Assembly (NCBI GenBank): GCA_019639155.1
Contig: JAHBSJ010000007.1
Coordinates: forward strand, 62,001 to 126,000
Direction: 5' to 3'
DNA from: Acidobacteriota bacterium
Lineage (GTDB): Bacteria; Acidobacteriota; Blastocatellia; Pyrinomonadales; Pyrinomonadaceae
Length of the DNA: 64,000 nucleotides
The notes under the pieces are model-generated. The model worked only from the letters and a program-made list of their open reading frames with translations. It did no database searches and was not told the DNA's origin. Below are positions 32,704-42,622 of the stretch, piece after piece (position 1 is the first letter of the stretch; the number at the start of each line of letters is the position of its first letter). The position numbers were made by a program, and so were the translations under genes.

Positions 32704-33690
32704 ATGAACGTTGCAGAAGGACTCGAGCTGGCTACACAAATACTCGCGGCCGCGGGCGTAGCGAATGAGCGCCGAGAGGCGGTCTCGCTGATGATGCACG
32801 CCTTAGGCAAGGACCGTACTTTTCTGTATGCGCATCGTGAATACGAGCTATCGACGGAAGAAGAGAAGCGTTTTCGCGGATCTCTCGAACGACGAGCGAA
32901 CCGCGAGCCGCTGCAGTACATTACCGGCGTTCAGGAGTTTTACGGGCTTGAGTTCGAGGTAACGCCAGACGTGCTCATACCGCGGCCCGAGACAGAGCTG
33001 CTGGCCGAACACGGCATAGTCTGCATGAAGGTGCACGACCATAAGAGGTTTCTGGAGATCGGCGTCGGATCGGGCTGTATCAGCGTTTCAATTCTGAAAA
33101 ACGTCCCTGAGGCCCGCGGCGTCGCGGTCGATATCTCGCCCGCCGCGATCGCGGTCGCCGAGCGCAACGCCGTTCGACACGGCGTTCGCGACCGCATCGA
33201 ATTCATTTGCGGCGATGTTTACGACGGCGTCGAGGGCAAATTCAGCCTTGTCGTCTCGAATCCGCCGTATATTCCCGACGACGAGGTCGCCGATCTGATG
33301 AAAGAGGTCCGCGGATTCGAGCCGCCGCCCGCATTGGCCGGCGGCAGCGACGGGTTGAAAATACTGCGGCGGATAATCGACGAAGCTCCCTGTTATCTCG
33401 AGGATGCCGGCGTTATTCTGCTTGAGGTCGGAGCAGGACAGGCCGAGTCGGTCTATTGTCTGCTCGATTACGAAATATTCACAATGCGGCAAATAACCAA
33501 AGATCTGGCGGGCATCGGCAGGATGGTATCTGCCTGGAAAAAACGACCGAGCAAGAACCCCGGAACGGCCCTCGGTGGCATCAGGGCCACATCTTCCGCC
33601 GGGCCTCAAATGACCTTATTCTCCGTTGAGGAATGCCAAAGGATAGTGGTGGACGCGGACACAGAATTTACATCCGGAAACCGTGATTAA
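32704..33690 (+). CDS. prmC: Release factor glutamine methyltransferase
   Basis: A 328-residue SAM-dependent methyltransferase. ATG 32704 (MNVAEGLELATQILAAAGV) gives the usual helical N-terminal domain; LQYITGVQEFYGLEFEVTPD, VLIPRPETELL, FLEIGVGSGCISVSIL and LVVSNPPYIPDDEVADL (NPPY catalytic motif) are all present, then FEPPPALAGGSDGL. It methylates the GGQ glutamine of RF1 and RF2. The protein is about 40-50 residues longer than usual: after RMVSAWKKR there is a tail rich in Gly, Thr and Ser that contains QMTLFSVEECQRIV, of unknown role. prfA is not adjacent. Confidence 0.9.
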   Translation: MNVAEGLELATQILAAAGVANERREAVSLMMHALGKDRTFLYAHREYELSTEEEKRFRGSLERRANREPLQYITGVQEFYGLEFEVTPDVLIPRPETELLAEHGIVCMKVHDHKRFLEIGVGSGCISVSILKNVPEARGVAVDISPAAIAVAERNAVRHGVRDRIEFICGDVYDGVEGKFSLVVSNPPYIPDDEVADLMKEVRGFEPPPALAGGSDGLKILRRIIDEAPCYLEDAGVILLEVGAGQAESVYCLLDYEIFTMRQITKDLAGIGRMVSAWKKRPSKNPGTALGGIRATSSAGPQMTLFSVEECQRIVVDADTEFTSGNRD

Positions 33691-33848
33691 AATCCTTGCT
33701 TTTAGAACTAAAATGGGGTTACTATCGTCTTACAAATAGCTGTAGTAATTTGAAAACACCGTGGTGGTCGCAAGTAGGCACTTGGGAATAGATTTCAGGT
33801 TGAAAAGCCCGCTAAAGGGCGAGGCAAGTTAGGATCGGAGGTGATTTT

Positions 33849-34046
33849 GTGAAGGACATGCTTTATGCCATTTTGGCATTGGTTTCGGCGGTTCTCGCCG
33901 TCGTGATATTTCTTCAATATCGGGCCAGCGGAGAGCTTTGGCAGTTCGTGGTATTTATTGTTTTCCTTTTGGCGACGATCGGACTCGGCGGGCTTTTCCT
34001 GTCGGGCAGGGTGAACAAGACGGAGGACATCCATATCACGGAATAG
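33849..34046 (+). CDS. Small two-span membrane protein
   Basis: A 65-residue protein with two predicted transmembrane helices (about residues 4-23 and 30-50) and a short polar tail. GGAGGTGA lies about 6 nt upstream of the GTG start at 33849, a strong ribosome binding site that fixes the start. No family recognised. About 160 nt of non-coding sequence precede it after prmC. Confidence 0.6.
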   Translation: MKDMLYAILALVSAVLAVVIFLQYRASGELWQFVVFIVFLLATIGLGGLFLSGRVNKTEDIHITE

Positions 34047-34102
34047 CGGCCGAGCCGTATTCCCGATGGGTGAGCAATTTTGGACGGAAAGTTTCGGGAA
34101 AA

Positions 34103-34642
34103 TTACCCGATGAACAGTTCGTCTTCTACGTAAACCCGATCGATCTGTTTAGGGGCAGGGGCAAAAAGGACCTCGAGCCCCTTTTTCACACCCGCCATAA
34201 TTGCAGCGATCTCGCGTGCCGGGACCACGATCTTTTGGTTCACGAATTCAGTGGTGTCCAGGACCTTGGCATGAGTTTGGTCTATAGACCGGCTGACCAT
34301 GCCGACCTTGTCCTTTGCGGTGACGGCGGTTTCGCTGACCAGCATTTTCAGCTCGGCGACCTCATCTTTTATCAGCTCAGTAGATTCGGCTAGGTGCTTG
34401 GTGGCTATCGAAAGATTGCTGGAGACCTCAGTAAAATGCACGGATATCTCGCGCCCTTGGGCGCTGATGGCATCTACTTTGATAATGAGCGGATCGACGC
34501 GCGCCTCGATGTTGCGCACCGTCGCTATCACCTTTCTCACCGTGACGGCGATGGCGATCAAAGCCGCCGCCATCACGATGAAACATACCGCTATGATGAT
34601 CGACGAGACCATCATCCAAAACTGAGGATCACCAGCGTTCAT
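34103..34642 (-). CDS. DUF948-like membrane-anchored coiled-coil protein
   Basis: A 179-residue protein with one N-terminal transmembrane segment (about 9-33) followed by a long amphipathic helix from RKVIATVRNIEARVDPLIIK to about residue 155, with the heptad pattern of DUF948/YtxG-like proteins. The C terminus (QIDRVYVEDELFIG) is acidic. It is 9 nt downstream of the YtxH-like gene on the same strand; YtxG/YtxH-type pairs are common, for example as general-stress genes in Bacillus. Function is not established. Confidence 0.7.
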   Translation of the reverse strand: MNAGDPQFWMMVSSIIIAVCFIVMAAALIAIAVTVRKVIATVRNIEARVDPLIIKVDAISAQGREISVHFTEVSSNLSIATKHLAESTELIKDEVAELKMLVSETAVTAKDKVGMVSRSIDQTHAKVLDTTEFVNQKIVVPAREIAAIMAGVKKGLEVLFAPAPKQIDRVYVEDELFIG

Positions 34643-34651
34643 ATCTCGAAT

Positions 34652-35086
34652 TTACTTTCCGTCGTCCTCTACGCTGTAGGTCGGACGGCCTTCTGCAATT
34701 GATTTCGGCTCGTTCTTACGCTTTTCGGCAGTATATGCGTCTTTGCCGGCCTCGATGGCCGCTGCGAAAGGATTCGCCGTACGGGCGGCCGCCGATTTCG
34801 CTTTCTCAGCGAATTCTTCAGCCTTTTCCGAAGCGGTCTCTAGGATATCCTCGGCCTTTTCCTTGGTAACTTCGTAATATTCACCTGCTTTTTCCTGCAG
34901 ATGATGAGCCGCCTCTTTGCTTTTCTCGAGTCCTTTGCGAGAGGCTTCGGCAATGTCATGACGAAGCTCTTCACCGGACTTCGGAGCAAAAAGCAGTGCC
35001 AAAATAGCACCGATGCCGCCGCCGACCAGCAAATACGTCAGTTTTGTCGCCGCGCTTGTTTCGTCCCTATTAAATTCGTTTCCCAT
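34652..35086 (-). CDS. YtxH domain protein
   Basis: A 144-residue protein. The ATG at 35086 has AGGAGG 7 nt upstream and starts MGNEFNRDE, so the longer open frame upstream is rejected. LTYLLVGGGIGAILALLFAP KSGEELR is the YtxH signature (one transmembrane segment, then the 'APKSGxELR' motif). The rest is a Lys/Glu/Ala-rich helix (about 50-125) like LEA or apolipophorin-type repeats. It is the first gene of a two-gene unit with the DUF948-like gene. Confidence 0.82.
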   Translation of the reverse strand: MGNEFNRDETSAATKLTYLLVGGGIGAILALLFAPKSGEELRHDIAEASRKGLEKSKEAAHHLQEKAGEYYEVTKEKAEDILETASEKAEEFAEKAKSAAARTANPFAAAIEAGKDAYTAEKRKNEPKSIAEGRPTYSVEDDGK

Positions 35087-35242
35087 AATGATTCCTCCTG
35101 TGCCTTTGCGGCACAACTTATTACCATGTCTTATACGAACACTATAACAAAATCTGCCTGAAAGGGGCAATGAATTATTTCCCGCGATGCGGAAAATGCG
35201 AGCGCATATGCGATTTGCTACAATTCTCGTTTGACCTTTGTT

Positions 35243-37045
35243 ATGGACCGAGAGCTGATACGCAACTTTTCGATCATTGCCCATATCGACCACGGCAAAT
35301 CGACCCTCGCCGACCGACTGCTGCAGTTGACGGGCGCGGTCGCCGAACGCGATATGGAAGCGCAGCTGCTCGACGATATGGACCTGGAACGCGAGCGCGG
35401 CATCACCATTAAAGCGCATGCCGTCCGGCTCGATTACAAGGCGAAGGACGGAAAACAATACGTACTCAATCTCATCGACACGCCTGGCCACGTCGATTTT
35501 TCTTACGAGGTCTCGCGCTCATTGTCAGCCTGCGAAGGAGCGCTGCTTGTGGTCGACGCTTCGCAGGGCGTCGAAGCTCAGACATTGGCAAATACATACC
35601 TTGCCATCGAGAACGACCTCGAACTCATTCCCGTGCTGAACAAGATCGATCTGCCGTCGGCAGAACCCGACCGTATAAAGGAACAGATCGAGAGCATCGT
35701 CGGCCTGGACGCGAGCGAGGCGGTTCTGACGTCGGCAAAGACAGGCGTGGGCGTCGATGAGGTTCTCGAAGCCATCATCGAGAAGATACCGCCGCCAAAA
35801 GGCGATCGAAACGCACCGCTGAAGGCTCTGATCTTCGACAGTTGGTATGACAGCTACCGCGGCGTGATCGTGCTTTTTCGCGTGATCGACGGCACGCTGA
35901 AAAAGGGAACAAAGATACAGTTTTTTAACACAGGCCGCGAGTATCTTGTTGAAATGGTGGGAGTTAACCGTCCGAAAGCAACGCCGATCGACGTTCTCGG
36001 CCCCGGCGAGGTCGGCTTTATGACGGCCTCGATCAAGACGGTCGCCGATGTGCAGATCGGCGACACCATCACTGAAGCGGCAAGGCCAACCAAGGAACCC
36101 TTCCCCGGATTTCAGGAAGTAAAGCCGATGGTCTTTGCGGGGCTTTACCCGACGGATTCGGCGCAATACGAAGACCTCAGAGACGCGATGGAAAAGCTGC
36201 GGCTGAATGATGCGTCGTTCTTTTTCGAACCGGAAAGTTCGACCGCTCTCGGCTTCGGTTTTCGCTGCGGATTTCTGGGCCTGCTTCACATGGAGATCGT
36301 TCAGGAGCGGCTCGAGCGGGAGTTCAATCTGGAACTCATCACCACGGCGCCGGGCGTGCGCTATCGCGTGACGACGACCGACGGAGCGGTGCACGAGGTC
36401 GATTCGCCGTCGCAGCTGCCCGATCCGGCACGTATCGCAAAATTTGAAGAGCCTTTTATCGAAGCGACCATACTTACAAATGAGGCGTTTCTCGGCGGCA
36501 TTTTGCCGCTGCTCGATGAAAAACGCGGCATCCAAAAGCGTTTTGAATACGTGACGAAAGACCGCGTGATGCTGGTTTACGAGCTCCCGCTAAACGAGAT
36601 CGTGCTTGATTTTTACGATCGGCTGAAGAGCGTGTCGCGCGGTTACGCGTCGCTGGATTATCACCTGTCGGGCTATAAGGAAAGCAAACTCGTGAAGCTC
36701 GACATTCTCGTTTCCGGCGAGCCTGTCGATGCCCTTTCGCTGATCATGCACTCCGACACCGCCCAAGCGAAAGGCCGCCTGCTGACCGCGAAAATGAAAG
36801 AGCTGATCCCGCGGCAGCTTTTCGAAGTGCCTATTCAAGCGGCTATCGGCAATAAGGTGATCGCACGCGAGACCGTAAAGGCTATGGGCAAGAACGTTAT
36901 CGCAAAATGCTACGGCGGCGACATCTCGCGAAAACGCAAGCTGCTGGAAAAGCAAAAAGAGGGCAAACGGCGTATGAAAAAGGTTGGCCGTGTCGAGATA
37001 CCGCAGGAAGCGTTCCTCGCTGTGCTCAAGGTAAACCAAGGCTAG
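35243..37045 (+). CDS. lepA: Elongation factor 4 (LepA)
   Basis: A 600-residue translational GTPase. The G1 motif [36 protein letters not shown] (G2), [20 protein letters not shown] (G3) and LNKIDLPSA (G4) are complete, as is the LepA-specific C-terminal domain ending [20 protein letters not shown]. It remodels stalled ribosomes. The ATG at 35243 ([11 protein letters not shown]) is the usual start; an in-frame TTG at 35231 lies six bases after a TACAAT box, so initiation there cannot be ruled out. A palindrome, TTTCCCGCGATGCGGAAA, lies about 50 nt upstream. Confidence 0.95.
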   Translation: MDRELIRNFSIIAHIDHGKSTLADRLLQLTGAVAERDMEAQLLDDMDLERERGITIKAHAVRLDYKAKDGKQYVLNLIDTPGHVDFSYEVSRSLSACEGALLVVDASQGVEAQTLANTYLAIENDLELIPVLNKIDLPSAEPDRIKEQIESIVGLDASEAVLTSAKTGVGVDEVLEAIIEKIPPPKGDRNAPLKALIFDSWYDSYRGVIVLFRVIDGTLKKGTKIQFFNTGREYLVEMVGVNRPKATPIDVLGPGEVGFMTASIKTVADVQIGDTITEAARPTKEPFPGFQEVKPMVFAGLYPTDSAQYEDLRDAMEKLRLNDASFFFEPESSTALGFGFRCGFLGLLHMEIVQERLEREFNLELITTAPGVRYRVTTTDGAVHEVDSPSQLPDPARIAKFEEPFIEATILTNEAFLGGILPLLDEKRGIQKRFEYVTKDRVMLVYELPLNEIVLDFYDRLKSVSRGYASLDYHLSGYKESKLVKLDILVSGEPVDALSLIMHSDTAQAKGRLLTAKMKELIPRQLFEVPIQAAIGNKVIARETVKAMGKNVIAKCYGGDISRKRKLLEKQKEGKRRMKKVGRVEIPQEAFLAVLKVNQG

Positions 37046-37090
37046 GCCGCAGATCGCCCGAATAAAACCTATTTGCATTTTCGCTCTTCC

Positions 37091-37099
37091 TGTTATAAT
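37091..37099 (+). promoter_or_regulatory. Extended -10 promoter before the TPR gene
   Basis: TGTTATAAT is a perfect extended -10 element (TGnTATAAT). A possible -35, ATTTGC at 37071-37076, is 17 nt upstream. It lies between lepA and the TPR protein gene and indicates independent transcription. Confidence 0.6.
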
Positions 37100-37149
37100 T
37101 GCCGCATAATGACAAGGCGCTCAAACCTGTCTTGGAGGCAATTGTTAAA

Positions 37150-38190
37150 ATGGCGGTATTACGACGCTTAACCTTTCTATTTCTTGTTCTCTCCTTTACT
37201 CCTATTTATGCGGCAGCTGCGGATAATACCGCAGATGAGGCCGTACTGAGCACGCTGACCGGCCGAGTTTACGACCGGCAGCGAAATCCGCTGCCCGACG
37301 TTGACGTCGAGCTGCTCGACGATCTTTACCGCGTGATGATGAACGGCCGGACAAAGACCGACAGCTCCGGGCGGTATCAGTTCAACGGCCTGTCGAACGG
37401 CAACTATACCATCCGCGTCTTCGCGTTTCGGTACGATCTGGAAGACCAGTCGATACCATTTGAGATAAACACTCAAAATATCCGCGGCGGCGAGGGAAGC
37501 GGTTATTTCACTCAGGATTTCTTTCTTTCGCCAAAACGCGGCAGCCTTGCGGCGGCAGAGACGGGAACTGTCTTTGCACAAGAAGTACCCGATGAGGCAA
37601 AGCGTCTTTATGGCGAGGCATTGAAGGAGTTCGAAGAAAAGCGGCAGATCGAAGGCGTGAACACTCTCAACCGCGCCCTCAACCTTTTCCCGAAATATTA
37701 CGATGCCCTTTATCGAGCCGGCAGAGAGATGTACATTCTCGGGCGTTATCGCGAGGCGGTCCCGTATTTTCTACGTGCGATCGAGGTTAATGAAAAGAGT
37801 GCCTACACGCTCTATTACTTGGGCAATTGTTTCTATTTCATGGGCAAGGATTTCTACAAAGCTTCGCAGACGGCACTTGCACAGTCGGCCATACTTGCTC
37901 CCGGATCGGCACAGGTCTTTTATTCGCTGGGCCGGACGCAGCGGGCGATGGGAAATTTTGCCGACGCGGAAAAGAATCTGCAAAATGCGAAACGCAATTC
38001 GAAACTGCCGGTCGCTGAGATACAGCGTGAGCTTTCGCAGCTTTATGCGAACGACATGAAGAAATTTGGCGAAGCGGCGGACGAACTCGAGCTTTACTTA
38101 AAAGCTTCTGGATTTGTTGGAAAGGAAGCCGAAGATATAAAGATCAAGATAGCGGACCTTAGGAAAAAGGCCGGTAAGAAGACCGAATAG
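37150..38190 (+). CDS. Secreted carboxypeptidase-regulatory-like plus TPR protein
   Basis: A 346-residue protein. GGAGG about 12 nt upstream and a signal peptide (MAVLRRLTFLFLVLSFTPIY AAAA) support the ATG at 37150. Residues ~35-105 form a CarboxypepD_reg-like beta domain (LTGRVYDRQRNPLPDVDVEL, TKTDSSGRYQFNGLSNGNYT). Residues ~165-335 are TPR repeats (AKRLYGEALKEFEEKRQIEG, YYDALYRAGREMYILGRYRE, SAYTLYYLGNCFYFMGKDFY). This combination is frequent in acidobacterial envelope proteins; it probably acts in periplasmic protein interactions. A terminator follows. Confidence 0.75.
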   Translation: MAVLRRLTFLFLVLSFTPIYAAAADNTADEAVLSTLTGRVYDRQRNPLPDVDVELLDDLYRVMMNGRTKTDSSGRYQFNGLSNGNYTIRVFAFRYDLEDQSIPFEINTQNIRGGEGSGYFTQDFFLSPKRGSLAAAETGTVFAQEVPDEAKRLYGEALKEFEEKRQIEGVNTLNRALNLFPKYYDALYRAGREMYILGRYREAVPYFLRAIEVNEKSAYTLYYLGNCFYFMGKDFYKASQTALAQSAILAPGSAQVFYSLGRTQRAMGNFADAEKNLQNAKRNSKLPVAEIQRELSQLYANDMKKFGEAADELELYLKASGFVGKEAEDIKIKIADLRKKAGKKTE

Positions 38191-38216
38191 GCTTTCTACT
38201 TTATATATAGTTATCG

Positions 38217-38242
38217 GGCCGCCGTGAAGGCGGCCTTTTTTT
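38217..38242 (+). terminator. Rho-independent terminator after the TPR gene
   Basis: GGCCGCC (38217-38223) pairs with GGCGGCC (38229-38235), then seven T. Confidence 0.9.
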
Positions 38243-38246
38243 GCGC

Positions 38247-38276
38247 AAAAAAGGCCCGCCTCCGAGGAAGCGGGCC
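38247..38276 (-). terminator. Rho-independent terminator of the Oar-like receptor gene
   Basis: On the minus strand GGCCCGC (38276-38270) pairs with GCGGGCC across a 10-nt loop, followed by TTTTTT. It lies just past the receptor stop codon. Confidence 0.85.
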
Positions 38277-38301
38277 AAAGAGTGTACCGTTTCTATTTCA
38301 A

Positions 38302-41300
38302 TTAGAAGTAGAAGCGGAAACCGAAGCGAACATCACGCGGTCCCTGGAATTCATTTGCCAGGCCATACGTGTTGAGCGTGCGGCTAGCCAACGGCGTAGA
38401 AGCACTGTTCAGGTAGTTGTTGACGAACTGACGGATACCGACACCATTGAAGATGGTCTGGAATACCGCAGCTTCCTGCTGCGAAGCAGGTGTTCCTGCC
38501 ACGCCGCAGGTGGTGCAGCCGCCCGTGCGGAGCGTTGCAGCCGAGAAGTTCGTCGAACTGATGTTCGTCTGAACACCCGTCACGTTGCTTTCGTCGAAAA
38601 GGTTGCGAATATCGACGAATGCTTCGATGGTGTAGCGTGCGTCACGGCCAAATTTGTAACGGTGATTGATCGAAAGATCGGTCTCCGTGAACGTTTCCGT
38701 ACGGCCGAGGTCGCCGCGTCCGTTAAGGATCGTGGTGCCGAGGCTGTACAGGTTGTAGATGGTCGTGAGCGGCGTACCCGACTGAATTGTCGTGAAGGCC
38801 GAAACTGACGTCCTGTTGATGTTGTTGTTCTTCCAGTCGAACGTGTAGCCGCCGTATGCCTTGAAGACATGCGGGCGATCCGTAGCGAGAAGTCCGTTGT
38901 CAGGATCTCCGTCCGCGGTAAAGCCGAGGGGCGGAAGGTCGAAGAAACGGTTCACGTTCGGGCTCGTACGTCCGGCTTCATCAGAGCTGGCCAGACCGGA
39001 GTAGTTTCCGAAGAGACGGCTCCAGGTGTAGCTGCCGCTGAAGAAGTATTTCGTAGCACGCCTGTCGAGGCGAACCTCGACCGCTTTGTAATCACGCTCT
39101 GCTTTCGGGCAGGGCAGATTTGCGGTACGCGAAACTTCGCAAACGAGGCCGAAACCGGGGTTGCCGATGATGTAGGCTTCCGATCCCTGATCGTTGAAAA
39201 CGCCTACGTCCTCGATAGCACGGTCGATCTTCTTGTGCGTATAGCGGCCTGCGAGCACCGTCTGGTTGCCGAGAGCACGCTCGACGCCGATGGTGTATTC
39301 GCTCTGGCGGGCTGCCTTGAGGTTCGGATCGATAGCACCCGTCTCAAAGATGTTCGCGCCCGCGAGGTTGGTCGCGATACGGAAGTCGAACTGGCAGCGC
39401 GAAAGACCCGTCGGTGCAACGATCGGGCACTGTCCGCCGATAGGATCGGTGAACGAACCAAGGATGTTTGCACGCGTGTAGTTCGTGTAGGTCAAGCCTG
39501 TACCGTGTCCGGTACCGACCGGGAAGATCTCAAAGAAATCACGACGGAAGAAATCACCGCCGAACGAACCGCGGGGCAGTTCATATTTGAAGCGGTCATA
39601 GAACCAGCCGTAGTTACCGAAGACCTTCGTCTTGCCGTCGCCGGTAAGGTCGAACGCAACGCCGATACGCGGGCTGATCTTGTCACCCCAGCCGAACTCG
39701 ATCGCCTGCGAACCGGTGGTACCGAAGTTCGGGACGACCTCTTTCTCAATGCGGAGGCCCGGATTGATGGTGAGGCGGTTCGCGATGGTCCAGCTGTCCT
39801 GAACGAACAGTGCCTGGCTGTCGCTGCTGGCTTCGCCGACAGTACCGAAACGGGTCATGAGGCCCGAACCGGCGTTGCCCGGAGTTACAGGCAGGTCGGC
39901 ACCGCTGAGTGCGACGATGTTGCGGTCATAGAAGAGCTGGATGATACCCAGTCCGACATAGCCGCGGTCAACCGTATTGAAGAGGCGGTTCATCTGATAA
40001 CCAAATTTGAAGTTATGGCGACCGCCAAAGTTGATACCAACGGCACTTGCGTCGATATCGTAGGTTTCACGCGTCGAAACGTCGTAGTTGACCTGCGAGT
40101 TGCTGGCTACGTTCTGGAAGCCCTGGGTGCAGCCTGCCTGAGCGGGCGTGATCGGACCGAGAGCACTACAGATGTAGCGGGTAACGCGAGGAATGAAATA
40201 CGAGCTGAGCTTCTCGTTTAGGAAGCTGCGGCCGACGCGTCCGTTGATGATCCAGTTGTTCGTGGGGTTCCACGTTCCCTGGAAGTTGAACGCGTTAGCA
40301 TTCTGGCGTCCGCCCTGACGGCTCAGAAGTTCCGGGCCGGTAAGCGTGCCGATGCTGCCGCCGAAGTTAACCGACTGTGCTGCACCGCCGTAGCCTTCAG
40401 TGGTTCCCGGAAGAAGGCCTTTCTGATAGACCGGATTCCAGAGGAACGTTCCGAAGAAACGGAGACGCTGCGTCGGCTGTGCATCGACGCGGACAAAGAA
40501 GTCTTCCTGAACGACCTTGTTGCTGTAGGTAAGCGTATCGATCACCGCACGGCCGCTCGGGTTCGCTGTGGAGTTGCCCGAAATGGTGTTCGTGTAGTAG
40601 TCGATCGTCCTCGTGGTCTCAAAGATCTGCGGTGTGTAAGCAGCCGAGAACCACATTTTGTCCTTAAAGATCGGTCCGCTGAAGCGGGCGACCGGGAACC
40701 AATCAACGCCGCCGTCATTCGGGAGCGTCAGATAGGTGGTGTTGCCCGGCGTGTTCGAAACGCCGCCGGCTGTGAACGCGGAAAGTGCCGGCCTGCGGTC
40801 TGCCTGGAGCTTGCCCGGGCGGAACGACATTCCGAAATTTCCCTGCCACTGGTTGTTGCCGCCGGCTGTTACGACGTTGATGACGCCGCCTGTGGCGCCG
40901 CCGTACTCAGCTTCGTAACCGGTGGATTTCACCTGTACTTCCTGGATGATCTCGAAAGGAAGGTTGAAGTTCGTGTCGAGAACACCAGTACGGAAGTTGG
41001 TCACTTCCTGTCCGTCGATAATGAAAACGTTCTCAGAACCCGATGCACCGTCGATCTGGAAACCGCCGCCGCGGGGTTCCGGGCGGACGTTCGGAGCAAC
41101 CTTGAGAAGCGATGCGAAGGTAACGCCTGACGGCAGGTCTTCGAAAAGCTTTTTACCAATGTTGCTGTCGATCTTGGTGTCTGTCGGGTCGACCGTCACG
41201 TTGCTGTCGGCAATGACGTCAACGACGGTCTCGCCGCCGCCGACCGCCAGCTGAAAGTTAGCAGCGATGGTCGAGTCGATCGAGACGGCAACGTCACGCT

Positions 41301-41580
41301 TTGCACCGGCAAAACCTGAAGCGGCCACCGTGACCGAATAGGTGCCCGGAGGCACTTGGCCAAACTGAAAGTATCCGTTTCCGTCCGTTGTGGTGGTGCG
41401 GCTGAAGCCGGCGGTAGTACCGGTGCTCTTCGCCGTGACGGTAGCTCCCGTCACAACCGCGCCATTCGGGTCGGTAATGGTACCTTCAATGTTTCCGGAG
41501 GTCCTCTGGCCAAATGCAAATGCCGCAAAGCAAAGCATGAGCGAGAGAGCCCCGGTCATAAATTTGAAGTTTTTAGTCAT
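38302..41580 (-). CDS. Oar-like TonB-dependent outer-membrane receptor
   Basis: A 1092-residue outer-membrane protein. The ATG at 41580 has AGGAGAT about 8 nt upstream and starts a signal peptide (MTKNFKFMTGALSLMLCFAA FAFG). A CarboxypepD_reg-like domain follows (residues ~25-110: GNIEGTITDPNGAVVTGATV, TDGNGYFQFGQVPPGTYSVT), then a plug domain (VVDVIADSNVTVDPTDTKID, FIIDGQEVTNFRTG, YEAEYGGATGGVINVVTAGG) and a long beta barrel ending in the aromatic C terminus GFRFYF. This is the Oar/TonB receptor type abundant in Acidobacteria; substrates may include peptides or polysaccharide fragments. It has its own terminator. Confidence 0.9.
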   Translation of the reverse strand: MTKNFKFMTGALSLMLCFAAFAFGQRTSGNIEGTITDPNGAVVTGATVTAKSTGTTAGFSRTTTTDGNGYFQFGQVPPGTYSVTVAASGFAGAKRDVAVSIDSTIAANFQLAVGGGETVVDVIADSNVTVDPTDTKIDSNIGKKLFEDLPSGVTFASLLKVAPNVRPEPRGGGFQIDGASGSENVFIIDGQEVTNFRTGVLDTNFNLPFEIIQEVQVKSTGYEAEYGGATGGVINVVTAGGNNQWQGNFGMSFRPGKLQADRRPALSAFTAGGVSNTPGNTTYLTLPNDGGVDWFPVARFSGPIFKDKMWFSAAYTPQIFETTRTIDYYTNTISGNSTANPSGRAVIDTLTYSNKVVQEDFFVRVDAQPTQRLRFFGTFLWNPVYQKGLLPGTTEGYGGAAQSVNFGGSIGTLTGPELLSRQGGRQNANAFNFQGTWNPTNNWIINGRVGRSFLNEKLSSYFIPRVTRYICSALGPITPAQAGCTQGFQNVASNSQVNYDVSTRETYDIDASAVGINFGGRHNFKFGYQMNRLFNTVDRGYVGLGIIQLFYDRNIVALSGADLPVTPGNAGSGLMTRFGTVGEASSDSQALFVQDSWTIANRLTINPGLRIEKEVVPNFGTTGSQAIEFGWGDKISPRIGVAFDLTGDGKTKVFGNYGWFYDRFKYELPRGSFGGDFFRRDFFEIFPVGTGHGTGLTYTNYTRANILGSFTDPIGGQCPIVAPTGLSRCQFDFRIATNLAGANIFETGAIDPNLKAARQSEYTIGVERALGNQTVLAGRYTHKKIDRAIEDVGVFNDQGSEAYIIGNPGFGLVCEVSRTANLPCPKAERDYKAVEVRLDRRATKYFFSGSYTWSRLFGNYSGLASSDEAGRTSPNVNRFFDLPPLGFTADGDPDNGLLATDRPHVFKAYGGYTFDWKNNNINRTSVSAFTTIQSGTPLTTIYNLYSLGTTILNGRGDLGRTETFTETDLSINHRYKFGRDARYTIEAFVDIRNLFDESNVTGVQTNISSTNFSAATLRTGGCTTCGVAGTPASQQEAAVFQTIFNGVGIRQFVNNYLNSASTPLASRTLNTYGLANEFQGPRDVRFGFRFYF

Positions 41581-41855
41581 TCTTTTATCTCCTAAAAGAG
41601 TGTAAGTCCTAACAATTTGTCGCCGCTTACGATGTCTCGTGACAGTGGGCGAACAGCGCAAAAGATTGCAAACATATTTCTGCAAATATCGAGCCACAAG
41701 ATGCCGATATTCACATGCGTCTGCAAAGTGTTGAAAATACGTGATTTAGGGGGAGCGGGAGAGCTTAACTAGATGTTAGCACTTAGCGACGGAAAGGCAA
41801 AATAGGCTGAATATTTGGAATTTATTCATATATCTGAATTTTGCCCAGCCGTAAG
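41581..41855. other. Intergenic leader of the Oar-like receptor gene
   Basis: No gene is supported in these 275 nt. The receptor's ribosome binding site is at its edge, and the AT-rich part around 41740-41840 is likely to hold its promoter, but no strong -35/-10 pair stands out. An upstream in-frame extension of the receptor reaches 41697; it lacks a signal peptide and is not used. Confidence 0.4.
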
Positions 41856-42524
41856 TTAGAGCAGGGAAAACAGGTGCCCCATCTTTTCTTTCTTTGTTTT
41901 CAAATAGTTAACCGCGGGTTCCTTTGCCTCGATCTCGATCGGAACACGTTCGACCACGTTCAGACCGGCGGCCTCGAGAGCGGCAATTTTGTCGGGGTTG
42001 TTCGAGATCATGCGGACCTTGCACAGGCCGAGGTCATAGAGAATTTCGGCACATTCGCGGTATTCGCGGGCGTCCGCCTTGAAGCCGAGCCGTTCATTCG
42101 CCTCGATGGTGTCAGCACCTTCATCCTGCAGTGCATACGCGCGTATCTTGTTGATTATGCCGATGCCGCGGCCTTCCTGCTGCTGATAGACGACGGCTCC
42201 GCGGCCTTCTTCCTCGATCATTTCCATAGTTCGGCGAAGCTGCGGCCCGCAGTCGCACTTGATCGAGCCGAAAACGTCGCCGGTCAGGCACTGCGAGTGG
42301 ATGCGGACTAGCGTCGGCGTCTCGCGGTCGAGATTGCCTTTGTACAAAACGACATATTCCTCACCGCTGATGGTGGATCTGTAGCCGGCAATGCGAAATT
42401 CACCGATCTGCGTCGGCAGGCTGGCATCGGCGACCCGCTCGACCGTGGTCGGGCGTTTGTCTCCGTCAAGGTCATCGACGGTGTGGGTTGTGGTCGAAGC
42501 GTCTGTCATCAAAAGGTCGAACAT
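41856..42524 (-). CDS. ribA: GTP cyclohydrolase II
   Basis: A 222-residue enzyme. Zinc ligands are C79, C90 and C92 in [40 protein letters not shown] and the [20 protein letters not shown] segment are also typical. It opens GTP to 2,5-diamino-6-ribosylamino-pyrimidinone phosphate, the first step of riboflavin synthesis. It is the stand-alone form, without a RibB domain. About 30 unusual N-terminal residues ([19 protein letters not shown]) precede the conserved part. TTATAC lies just ahead of the start, consistent with a short or absent leader. Confidence 0.93.
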   Translation of the reverse strand: MFDLLMTDASTTTHTVDDLDGDKRPTTVERVADASLPTQIGEFRIAGYRSTISGEEYVVLYKGNLDRETPTLVRIHSQCLTGDVFGSIKCDCGPQLRRTMEMIEEEGRGAVVYQQQEGRGIGIINKIRAYALQDEGADTIEANERLGFKADAREYRECAEILYDLGLCKVRMISNNPDKIAALEAAGLNVVERVPIEIEAKEPAVNYLKTKKEKMGHLFSLL

Positions 42525-42622
42525 AAAAGTATAACTCTACCGTTGCAAAATTAGAACCATCTATTTATTCGCCGGCTTCCAATCAACGGATTTAGACGCG
42601 GCAGTAAAATTTCAATACGAAT

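Noticed and set aside
33315-33350. In-frame REP element in prmC (PPPALAGGSDG)
   Set aside because: It resembles the REP peptide, but PrmC proteins have a native FEP-x-x-AL-x-GG-x-DGL motif here, and there is no palindrome.
37109-37171. Short upstream ORF (20 codons) overlapping the TPR protein start
   Set aside because: No ribosome binding site of its own and no attenuator-like pattern; probably chance.
38869-40221. Open frame of 450 codons on the plus strand
   Set aside because: It is antisense to the Oar-like receptor, is unusually rich in Asp, Glu, Arg and Ala, and has no ribosome binding site or family motif.
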